Shown here piece after piece: positions 1-6,834 of a DNA stretch of 21,214 bases; position 1 is the first letter of the stretch, and each line of letters opens with the position of its first letter. The notes beneath the pieces were generated by a model, which saw only the letters and a program-made list of their open reading frames with translations, was not told where the DNA came from and ran no database searches. Made by a program: the position numbers and the translations under genes. This DNA comes from DATKEH01 sp035546355. GTDB taxonomy: Bacteria; Acidobacteriota; Thermoanaerobaculia; Multivoradales; JAIOJS01. Where the stretch lies: NCBI GenBank assembly GCA_035546355.1, contig DATKEH010000261.1:1-21214 (forward strand). The letters run 5' to 3'.

Positions 1-317
1 CCCGGCGCGCCGCGCCAGCGCACCAGCAGCACCACCACCAGCGGGATCAGGTTGGTGTTGACCAGGTCCTTGGTGCTCCCCACCACACGCACGGTGACGT
101 CGTGGTAGCGCTGGGTGTCCCGCCAGTCGAAGGCCTCCATGATCAACGACACCGCCAGCCCGAGCAGCAGGGCCTTGAAGGAGCCGGGGGAGAGGCGCAG
201 CACCAGCACCGACAGCAGCAGGCAGCCCATGCCGATGTAGATGTGGAAGGCGTCCTTGCTCAGCGGCAGATAGGTCAGCAGGACGTGCTTGAGCTCGTGG
301 TAGGACGCCACCGCCAT
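1..317 (-). CDS. VanZ-like small membrane protein, partial (C-terminus beyond left edge)
   Basis: The frame is open from ATG at 317 to the left edge, giving 105 residues without a stop. The start lies 7 bases after the stop of the upstream nitrilase-type gene, so it looks like the third gene of a leftward operon. Seen: a short N-terminal segment followed by a hydrophobic stretch at about residues 28-42, another at about 47-60, and a third at about 89-98. Polar residues sit in a VanZ-like order: K-D-A-F-H-I before the first helix, M-E-A-F-D-W after the second, and S-T-K-D-L-V-N before the third. VanZ-family proteins are small membrane proteins with such conserved Asp/His/Glu/Asn positions; their biochemical role is mostly unknown. 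The family call is a motif impression. The reading frame itself is well supported by composition and spacing. Confidence 0.6.
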   Translation of the reverse strand, partial: MAVASYHELKHVLLTYLPLSKDAFHIYIGMGCLLLSVLVLRLSPGSFKALLLGLAVSLIMEAFDWRDTQRYHDVTVRVVGSTKDLVNTNLIPLVVVLLVRWRGAP

Positions 318-324
318 CAGACCC

Positions 325-1140
325 TCACAGCCGCCGGTGGTCGAGAGCGGGAAGCGAGCGGCGCACCGCCGTCACCCGCTCCAGGTCGATGGCCGCCACC
401 GCTACCCCCGGCCCATCGGAGACCATGGCCACCACGTGACCCCAGGGGTCGACGATCATCGAGTGCCCCCAGCTGTGGCGCAGGCCGCCGTCGTCGTGAC
501 GGCCGTGCTGGCCCGGCGCCACCACCCAGCACTGGTTCTCGATGGCGCGCGCCCGCAGCAGGGGCTCCCAGTGGTCCTTGCCGGTGGTCGAGGTGAAGGC
601 CGAGGGGACGGTCAGCACCTCCGCCCCGTCGGCGGTCAGGCGCCGGTAGAGCTCGGGGAAGCGCAGATCGTAGCAGACGGTCATGCCGATGCGCGCGAGC
701 GGCGTCGCGGCGACCACCGGCTCCTCGCCCGGGGCCACGGTCTCGGACTCGCGGAAGAAGACGTCCGGCGGCACCGCGACGTCGAACAGGTGGATCTTGC
801 GGTACACCGCCAGCCGCTCCCCGGCCGGCGAGAACAGGACGCTGGTGTTGTAGCAGCGGGAGGCGTCGGGGCCGGTCTCGTTGAACGACCCCAGCAGCAG
901 GTGGATGCCGTGCTCGCGGGCGAGGCCGGCGAAGCGGCCGCAGGTGGGGCCGTCGAGGGGCTCGGCCCGGCGCACCTTCTCGGCGTGGGGGCCCAGGTAG
1001 CTGGTGTTCTCGGGCGTGGCGACGAAGCGCGCGCCGCGGGCCGCCGCCGCGGCCACCAGCTCGCGGGCCTGCTGCCAGTTCGCCTCGGCGTCCGACGTCG
1101 AGGTCAACTGCACCACCGCGGCGAGGAAGGGCTCGGACAT
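325..1140 (-). CDS. Nitrilase-superfamily carbon-nitrogen hydrolase (Nit/omega-amidase-like)
   Basis: A 271-residue protein of the usual length for branch 10 (Nit1/Nit2-like) amidohydrolases. The catalytic Glu-Lys-Cys triad is visible as E44 (in T-P-E-N-T), K115 (in Y-R-K-I-H-L-F-D) and C156 (in V-C-Y-D-L-R-F-P-E-L). These enzymes hydrolyse a C-N bond of an amide through a Cys thioester, for example omega-amidase or deaminated-glutathione amidase. The V-C-Y-D-L-R-F-P-E motif and the Y-R-K-I-H-L-F-D motif are typical of the Nit/omega-amidase branch rather than true nitrilases. It is cytoplasmic, with no signal peptide. It starts 10 bases after the halogenase-like gene and ends 7 bases before the VanZ-like gene. 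It may therefore be a metabolite-repair housekeeping enzyme, or it may trim an amide in the adjacent pathway; the sequence does not decide. No clear Shine-Dalgarno is seen upstream. Confidence 0.9.
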   Translation of the reverse strand: MSEPFLAAVVQLTSTSDAEANWQQARELVAAAAARGARFVATPENTSYLGPHAEKVRRAEPLDGPTCGRFAGLAREHGIHLLLGSFNETGPDASRCYNTSVLFSPAGERLAVYRKIHLFDVAVPPDVFFRESETVAPGEEPVVAATPLARIGMTVCYDLRFPELYRRLTADGAEVLTVPSAFTSTTGKDHWEPLLRARAIENQCWVVAPGQHGRHDDGGLRHSWGHSMIVDPWGHVVAMVSDGPGVAVAAIDLERVTAVRRSLPALDHRRL

Positions 1141-1150
1141 CGCGCCGATG

Positions 1151-2755
1151 CTAGCCGTGGGCTTCCACCGGCCGCGGCGCCGGCGGCGAGACGTCGACCC
1201 GCCCGTGACGCAGGCGGTAGCGCAGGTACTCCATCTCCACCCGCCACCACAGCCCCAGCCCCTGGCGCACCAGCTTCAGGGCCCGCGGGCGCTCGATCTC
1301 GAAACGGGCGGGGTGGAAGCGCCACCCCAGGTTGCGGCGCCCGTAGGTGCCGGCCTGCCGCCGGAAACGCGCCAGCCGCACCATGCGCCGGCGGAACGCC
1401 CGCATCACCCGGTAGCTCCAGCGCACCTGCGGGATGTCCAGGCCCAGCACCGGGTCGCCGAGGGCCTCGAGATCCTGCCACACCGGCCCCACCACCCCCA
1501 GGTAGTACATGCCGGTGTCGAAGAGGAACGAGGCGGCGGTGAGCTCGGCGTCGCCGAGGATCTCGTACTTGTCGAGGTAGAGGGCGCCGATCCAGCGCTC
1601 GTAGGAGCGCTCCCAGTCTTCGTTGTGGCGGGCGATCCGCGCCGCCAGCGCCTCGCCGCCGAGCTCCCCGGTCAGCTCGTCGCGCACGATCCGCGCCGTC
1701 GCATAGATCGAGATCGAGGCATGGTCGAGGCCGGGGCTGTAGTAGGGGTCGATGAACGCCGCCGCGTCACCGACCAGCGCCCAGCCGTCGCCCATGTAGC
1801 GGCGGCAGCGGTAGGGCAGGTGCTGATAGGCGAGGAAGTCCTCCCCGTCCATGGTGGCGCCGGCGAGCAGCTCGCGCAGACCCGCCACCCGGCGGGTGAC
1901 GAAGTCGCGGTAGCGCTCCTCGACCTTGCCCTCCACCGGCCAGGCGAACAGCCGCTTGTCGTACACCAGCCCGACGCTGGTCTCGCCGCCCGCCAGCGGG
2001 ATCGCCCAGCACCACCAGCCGTAGCCGCAGAAGTGGTTGGTGGCCAACCGCCGCGAGGCCGCCACGGCGGGCAGGCGAGGGCGCCGCACGTCGGGCCCGA
2101 GGAGGGCGCGGCCGTCGAGGTCCGCGACGCCGCGCCAGCGCGCCCACGCCGCGGCGGTGGGATGCTCCTCCACCTTCTCCACCAGCCCCAGGCGCCGTCC
2201 CAGGAAGGTCTGGCGTCCCGAGGCGTCGATCACCCAGCGCGCGCTCAGCTGCCGCGCGCCGTCGGCGGTCTGCACCTCGAGCCGGCTGCCGGCAGGGCTC
2301 AGCTCCACCGCCGTCACCTTCGCCGGCCGCAACACTTCGATGCCCTCGGCCGCCGCCTGCGCCAGCACCCGCTCGTCGAGCACCGAGCGGTCGAGCTGGA
2401 ACGAGGGGAGCGCCGAGACGCGCGCCGGGCCGACCTCGGAGAGGGCCTCGAGCGGGTCCCCTGCGTCGGCGGCGAACCAGAAGCGCAGCCCGTGCTTGGG
2501 CAGATGGTCGCGCAGCAGGTGGTCGTAGAGGCCGAGCACCCGGGTGAGGAAGAGGCCCGAGAGCTCGACCGTCGCCTCCCCTACCTTGCGGCCGAACCGG
2601 GGCTGCCGCTCGACCACCGCGATGCGGCAGCCGGGCAGCCAGCGGCGCAGCAGCAGCGCGGCGGCGGCGCCCGAGAAGGCGCCGCCGACGACCGCCACGT
2701 CGTAGCTCTCGGGCCCCGGGCGTGAGGAGGATTCGTGCATCGAAGGCTCGTCCAT
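1151..2755 (-). CDS. Flavin-dependent halogenase-like FAD oxidoreductase
   Basis: With the ATG at 2755 this is a 534-residue protein; the frame extends to a TTG at 2827 and a second ATG lies at 2740, so the start is uncertain by up to 29 residues. Seen: an N-terminal FAD-binding segment V-V-G-G-A-F-S-G at 22-29, with Ala at the third GxGxxG position; a V-G-E-A-T motif at 58-62; Lys87 in P-K-H-G-L-R-F, matching the position of the essential halogenase Lys; W248-C-W250-A-I-P253, the WxWxIP signature of flavin-dependent halogenases; and G-D-A-A-A-F-I-D-P-Y-Y-S-P-G at 329-342. Such enzymes use FADH2, O2 and halide to make hypohalous acid, delivered through the Lys. Known relatives occur in flexirubin and brominated xanthomonadin clusters. 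Substrate is unknown. Divergent to the ligase/ketosynthase genes, which suggests a shared pathway. A non-halogenating reductase-like relative remains possible. Confidence 0.8.
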   Translation of the reverse strand: MDEPSMHESSSRPGPESYDVAVVGGAFSGAAAALLLRRWLPGCRIAVVERQPRFGRKVGEATVELSGLFLTRVLGLYDHLLRDHLPKHGLRFWFAADAGDPLEALSEVGPARVSALPSFQLDRSVLDERVLAQAAAEGIEVLRPAKVTAVELSPAGSRLEVQTADGARQLSARWVIDASGRQTFLGRRLGLVEKVEEHPTAAAWARWRGVADLDGRALLGPDVRRPRLPAVAASRRLATNHFCGYGWWCWAIPLAGGETSVGLVYDKRLFAWPVEGKVEERYRDFVTRRVAGLRELLAGATMDGEDFLAYQHLPYRCRRYMGDGWALVGDAAAFIDPYYSPGLDHASISIYATARIVRDELTGELGGEALAARIARHNEDWERSYERWIGALYLDKYEILGDAELTAASFLFDTGMYYLGVVGPVWQDLEALGDPVLGLDIPQVRWSYRVMRAFRRRMVRLARFRRQAGTYGRRNLGWRFHPARFEIERPRALKLVRQGLGLWWRVEMEYLRYRLRHGRVDVSPPAPRPVEAHG

Positions 2756-3020
2756 GGCGACCCGCGGCCCGCCAGCATACCTCGCCCCAGCCCCGCGCGA
2801 GGCGGGACGAGGCGACGCCTGGAGCAAGGGGCCCTAGAGAGGCTCCGCCTCGGACCGCCGAGGAAGGGGGCCCAGGAGTGTGCGCGGCGTACACTCCTAG
2901 GATCGGTCGGGTCTGGCGCAATCGCCGGTACCGCGACTACACTTGCGCTCCGGCCGCGGCCGAACACCCCTTCTACTGGCTGGAGATCGGCGGTTCGCGG
3001 CAGCGGTACGCGACTCGGTG
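2756..3020. other. Divergent intergenic region between halogenase-like and ligase genes
   Basis: About 265 bases separate the two likely start codons. Both arms must be transcribed from here. The only strong structure I see is the dyad at 2871-2901, listed separately. A weak rightward -10-like TACACT lies at 2938-2943 with no good -35 match. Open frames cross the region but look like extensions of the flanking genes (TTG starts at 2827 and 2943) rather than separate genes. Confidence 0.5.
2871..2901. promoter_or_regulatory. Imperfect 11-bp inverted repeat with 9-bp spacer, candidate operator
   Basis: The arms AGGAGTGT (2874-2881) and ACACTCCT (2891-2898) are perfectly complementary around a 9-base spacer. 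After one mismatch, two further G-C pairs extend the dyad to 2871-2901. It lies between two divergent operons, where a dimeric regulator could control both. A hairpin in a 5' leader is the alternative. No regulator gene is visible nearby. Confidence 0.4.
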
Positions 3021-4400
3021 ATGACGACCAGCGGCCACCATCCACTCCTCGCCGCCTTCCAGCGCCTGGTCCGCGACCGCGGCGGCGAGCTCGCCCTGTG
3101 GTCGCGCGGCGAGGGCCTGCAGGTCACCTTCGAGCAGCTCGCCGAGCGCGTCGCCGCGTGGCGGCAGCGCCTGCTCCGCCTGCCGCCGTACCCGGTGGCC
3201 CTGGCGACCGGCAACGTCGCCGACTTCCCGGCCCTGTTCCTGGCCCTGCGCTGCCGCGACCTGCCGGTGGTCGCCGTCGACGGCTCGCTGGCGCTGCCGG
3301 CCCAGCTCGAGCTCTGCCGGCGGCTGGGCGTGGCCTACCTGCTACACCGCCACCAGGGCCCCGGCGAGCCGCTGGCGGCGGGAGTCGCGCTGGCCACGCT
3401 CGGCGACGTCGAGCCGGTGGCGGCGCCGAGGGGAACGGCGCTGGTCAAGCTCACCTCCGGGAGCACCGGCGCCCCGGTGGGGATCTGCCTCGGCGAGGAG
3501 GCGCTGCTCGCCGGCATCGGCCAGATCGCCGCCGGCATGGAGATCCGGCCGGGCGACCGGGTGCTGGTGGCCATCCCGCTGTCGCACTCCTACGGCTTCG
3601 ACAACGGGGTGCTCTCCCTGGCCGTGGTCGGCACGCCGCTGGTGCTCGAGCCCCGCTTCTACCCGGCGGCGCTGCTGCGGGCGCTGTCCGAGGGCGAGGT
3701 GACGTTCTTCCCCGCCGTCCCGCCGCTGGTGCGCTGCCTGGGCGAGACCAGCTGGCCCGCGGGCCTGCCGCTGCGCACCGTGATCTCGGCCGGCGGGCCG
3801 CTGGCCGCCGAGTTCGCCCGCCAGTTCCGTCGCCGCGCCGGCCGCCCGGTGCACCAGTTCTACGGCTCGACCGAGACCGGCGGCATCACCTTCGAGACCG
3901 ATCCCGACGACCCGGCGGCCGACGGCACGGTCGGCCGCCCGCTGCCGGGCGTCGCGCTGTCGCTGGCGCCCGACGGGCGGGTCGAGGTCGCCTCGCGAGC
4001 CAACTTCGGCGGCGTCCTGGGAGTCGACGCCGAGCTGACGCCGCGCACCGTCGCCCTCGGCGACCTCGGGACGCTCGAAGCGGACGGGCGGCTGCGGCTG
4101 ACCGGCCGCGCCAGCGACTTCCTCAACGTCGGCGGTCGCAAGCTGTCGGTGCTGGCGGTGGAGGACGCGCTGCGCGGCGCCACCGGGGTGGCCGAGCTGG
4201 CGGTGGTGGGCGTCGACGACCCGTTGCGCGGCGACCGGGTGGTGGCGTTCCTGGTGGCGGCGGGGCGCGAGCTCGACCTGACGCGGCTGCCGTCGGGAGT
4301 GGCGCCGCGCGACGTGCGGGTGGTGGAGACCCTGCCCTACACCGAGCGCGGCAAGCTCGACCGCCAGCGGCTGCGGGAGCTGGCGCGGAGGCCGGCATGA
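3021..4400 (+). CDS. AMP-dependent synthetase/ligase (adenylate-forming enzyme)
   Basis: From ATG 3021 this is 459 residues; the frame also opens at TTG 2943, but the extra 26 residues look non-conserved. Class I adenylating-enzyme motifs are clear: the phosphate loop L-T-S-G-S-T-G (codons near 3449-3469), Y-G-S-T-E-T-G-G (near 3862), the hinge region G-R-A-S-D-F-L-N-V-G-G-R-K, and near the C-terminus T-E-R-G-K-L-D-R with the catalytic Lys. The family activates a carboxylate as acyl-AMP and transfers it to CoA or a carrier-protein thiol. No carrier domain is fused, and no carrier gene is in the window. In aryl-polyene-type clusters an analogous ligase loads the aryl starter; that role here is inference from the two ketosynthases downstream. 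The stop overlaps the next start as ATGA, indicating translational coupling. Confidence 0.92.
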   Translation: MTTSGHHPLLAAFQRLVRDRGGELALWSRGEGLQVTFEQLAERVAAWRQRLLRLPPYPVALATGNVADFPALFLALRCRDLPVVAVDGSLALPAQLELCRRLGVAYLLHRHQGPGEPLAAGVALATLGDVEPVAAPRGTALVKLTSGSTGAPVGICLGEEALLAGIGQIAAGMEIRPGDRVLVAIPLSHSYGFDNGVLSLAVVGTPLVLEPRFYPAALLRALSEGEVTFFPAVPPLVRCLGETSWPAGLPLRTVISAGGPLAAEFARQFRRRAGRPVHQFYGSTETGGITFETDPDDPAADGTVGRPLPGVALSLAPDGRVEVASRANFGGVLGVDAELTPRTVALGDLGTLEADGRLRLTGRASDFLNVGGRKLSVLAVEDALRGATGVAELAVVGVDDPLRGDRVVAFLVAAGRELDLTRLPSGVAPRDVRVVETLPYTERGKLDRQRLRELARRPA

Positions 4401-5620
4401 CGGCGGCGGGGAGGACGCGGGTGGTGGTCACCGGCCTCGGCGCGGTCAGCGGCTGGGGCGCCGGCGTCGACGCGCTGTGGCGGGGCCTGTCCAGCGGCCG
4501 CACCGCGCTGCGGCCGGTGGAGCGCTTCGCCACCGGCCGCCACCGCACCACCATCGGCGCCGAGGTGCCGGCGGAGGCCGTCGCCGACGGCGCGGCCGAC
4601 CGCCGCCTGTCGCTGGCCGACCGCTTCGCCCTCGCCGCCGCCGGCGAGGCGCTCGCCGAGGCCGGCCTGGCGGCCGACGAGCTCGCCGACGCCGGGGTGT
4701 TCTTCGGCAGCAGCACCGGCGGCATGTGGGAGTCGGAGCGCTTCTACGCGCGGCTGATCGGCAGCGAGCCGGGCCGCCCGCGGCTCGCCGCCATCACCTC
4801 CCAGCAGTACAACGGGCCCGGCGACGCGGTGGCCCGCCAGCTCGGCGTCGGCGGCCCGGTGGAGACGCTCTCCTCGGCCTGTACCTCGGGGGCGCTGGCG
4901 ATCGCCGCGGCGCTCGACGCGCTGCAGGGCGGCGAGGTGGAGCTGGCGCTGGCCGGCGGCTCGGACTCGCTGTGCGAGCTCACCTACGCGGGATTCAACG
5001 CGCTGCGCGCCGTCGACCCGCGGCCCTGCCGCCCCTTCCGCGCCGACCGCGCCGGGATGTCGCTCGGCGAGGGCGCGGCGGTGCTGGTGCTGGAGACCGC
5101 CGCGCACGCCGCCCGCCGCGGCGCCCGGCCGCTCGCCGAGCTGCTGGCCGGCGCCTCGACGTGCGACGCGCACCACATGACGGCGCCGGCTCCGGACGGC
5201 GACGGCGCCGCCCGCGCCATCCGCCAGGCGCTGGCCGAGGGCGGGCTCGGCGCCGAGGCGGTGGGCTTCGTCGACGCCCACGGCACCGGCACGCCGCTCA
5301 ACGACGCGGCCGAGTGGCAGGCCCTCTCGCAGGTCTTCGCCGAGCGCGCCGGCGAGCTGCCGCTGACCGCCCCCAAGGGCGCCGTCGGCCACCTGCTGGG
5401 GGCCGCCGGCGCCCTGGAGGCGGTGGCTACCGTCGCCTGCCTGCGCCAGGGCGTCGTCCACCCCACGGCCGGCGCCGGCCCGGCCGATCCGGAGATGGGC
5501 GCGCGCCTGGTGCTGGGAGGGCCGCTCCCCTGCCCCGCCGCCGCCGGCCTGTCGATCAACCTCGCCTTCGGCGGCTCCAACGCCGCGCTGCTCTTCGCCC
5601 GCTGGGAGCCGGCGGCGTGA
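4397..5620 (+). CDS. Beta-ketoacyl-ACP synthase, FabF-type, with intact catalytic triad
   Basis: The 407-residue protein starts at an ATG overlapping the ligase stop by four bases, with GGAGG at 4387-4391 as the ribosome binding site. The condensing-enzyme triad is complete: C162 in S-S-A-C-T-S-G, H295 in D-A-H-G-T-G-T-P, and H332 in K-G-A-V-G-H-L-L-G-A-A-G, with the conserved Lys327. The C-terminal glycine-rich N-L-A-F-G-G-S-N motif is also typical. It performs decarboxylative Claisen condensation of malonyl-ACP onto an acyl thioester. A second FabF-type gene directly follows and lacks all catalytic residues, so the two probably form a KS/chain-length-factor heterodimer as in type II polyketide and aryl-polyene systems, rather than housekeeping fatty acid synthesis. 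No fabG, fabZ or ACP gene lies next to it. Confidence 0.93.
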   Translation: MTAAGRTRVVVTGLGAVSGWGAGVDALWRGLSSGRTALRPVERFATGRHRTTIGAEVPAEAVADGAADRRLSLADRFALAAAGEALAEAGLAADELADAGVFFGSSTGGMWESERFYARLIGSEPGRPRLAAITSQQYNGPGDAVARQLGVGGPVETLSSACTSGALAIAAALDALQGGEVELALAGGSDSLCELTYAGFNALRAVDPRPCRPFRADRAGMSLGEGAAVLVLETAAHAARRGARPLAELLAGASTCDAHHMTAPAPDGDGAARAIRQALAEGGLGAEAVGFVDAHGTGTPLNDAAEWQALSQVFAERAGELPLTAPKGAVGHLLGAAGALEAVATVACLRQGVVHPTAGAGPADPEMGARLVLGGPLPCPAAAGLSINLAFGGSNAALLFARWEPAA

Positions 5621-6834
5621 GCCCGGTCGTGGTGACCGGCCTCGGCACCGTGCTGTCGTGCGGTGCCGGGGCGGAGGCGCTCGCCGCCGCCCTCGAGGCG
5701 GGCGAGCCGGCGCTGGCCGAGATCGACCGTTCGGCCGGCCAGCATCCGCCGCGGGCCTCCCGCCTGGCGGCGTTGGCGCAGCACGTCGACCTCTCCCCCT
5801 GGCTGGCGCCGGGGCGCGCCAGGCGCATGAGCTGGCCCTCCCGGTACGCGGTGGCGGCGGCGACCCTGGCGCTCGACTCCGCCAGGCTCCCCGCGGAGGC
5901 GCGCGCCGGCGGCACCCTGGCGGTGGCCCTCGGCACCGCCTTCGGCACCGCCCGCTACGCCGAGGAGATGGTGCGCGCCATCCTGCTGCAGGGCCCGGAG
6001 GCGGCTTCCCCCTTCCACTTCTCCGAGAGCGTCGCCAACGCCCCGGCGGCGCAGGTGGCGATCGCCTGCGCGGCGCGCGGGGCCAACGTCGCCGTCACCC
6101 AGCGCGAGGCCGGCCCGCCGCTGGCGGTGGCGCTGGCGGCGCGGGAGGTGGAGCTGGGGCGCTGCGATTGGGCGCTCGCCGGCGCCACCGAGGAGATCAA
6201 CCCGCTGGTGCACGCCGTGCTCGCCCGCTTCCGCGCCCTCGCCCGCCCCGAGGCGGACGGGGGCGAGGCCGCCCGCCCCTTCGACCGCCGCCGCACCGGC
6301 TTCCTCGCCGCCGAGGGGAGCAGCGTGCTGCTGCTCGAGCGGGAGGAGGAGGCCCGGCGGCGCGGCGCCCCGCTCCTCGCCCGCGTCCGCGGCTGGGAGC
6401 GGGGGTTCGATCCCACGGCGGCCGCCCACGGCTGGGGGCGGGACCCGCGCCGGCTGGCCGACCGCCTGCGGCGCGGGCTGCGGCGCATGGGCCTCACTCC
6501 CGACGACCTCGACCTGGTGGTCTCCGGCGCCTCCGGCAGCGTCGGGGGGGACCGCCTGGAGGCCGGCGTGCTGCGCGCCCTGTGGCCGGCGGGGCCGCCG
6601 CCGGTGCTGGCGCCCAAGGCGGTGAGCGGCGAGTACGCCGGCGGCCAGCTGGCGGCGGCGGTGCTGGCGCTCGGCGGGCGTGGGCTGGCCCCCACCGCCG
6701 GCTTCGCCGAGCCCGACCCCGACCTCGGCGTCACCCCCTGGGCGGGCGGGCCGCTGCCGCCGCCGCGACGGCTGCTGGCCAGCGCCCTGGCGGTGGGGGG
6801 CGCGGCGGCCTGGCTGGTGCTGGAGGCGGCGTGA
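5617..6834 (+). CDS. Catalytically dead ketosynthase homologue (chain-length-factor-like)
   Basis: The 405-residue protein starts at GTG 5617, overlapping the previous stop (GTGA), with GGGAG about 8 bases upstream. The ketosynthase fold is recognisable: V-V-V-T-G-L-G at the N-terminus, W-A-L-A-G-A in the middle, A-P-K-A-V-S-G-E near 332-339. By hand alignment with the preceding ketosynthase, the active-site Cys is Glu164 (V-T-Q-R-E-A-G-P), the first His falls at G304/A305, and the second His is Glu339; the conserved Lys334 is kept. Known chain length factors (KS-beta) lack the Cys and pair with an active KS to set product length. That role fits the adjacent overlapping gene pair. An alternative is a scaffold subunit of some other condensing complex. 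Its stop overlaps the next start (GTGA). Confidence 0.85.
   Translation: MSPVVVTGLGTVLSCGAGAEALAAALEAGEPALAEIDRSAGQHPPRASRLAALAQHVDLSPWLAPGRARRMSWPSRYAVAAATLALDSARLPAEARAGGTLAVALGTAFGTARYAEEMVRAILLQGPEAASPFHFSESVANAPAAQVAIACAARGANVAVTQREAGPPLAVALAAREVELGRCDWALAGATEEINPLVHAVLARFRALARPEADGGEAARPFDRRRTGFLAAEGSSVLLLEREEEARRRGAPLLARVRGWERGFDPTAAAHGWGRDPRRLADRLRRGLRRMGLTPDDLDLVVSGASGSVGGDRLEAGVLRALWPAGPPPVLAPKAVSGEYAGGQLAAAVLALGGRGLAPTAGFAEPDPDLGVTPWAGGPLPPPRRLLASALAVGGAAAWLVLEAA

Noticed and set aside
2735..5620. A single 961-codon ORF containing the ketosynthase
   Set aside because: The first 554 codons are Arg/Pro/Gly-rich shadow of the ligase gene; the real ketosynthase starts at 4397 with a Shine-Dalgarno and ATGA overlap.
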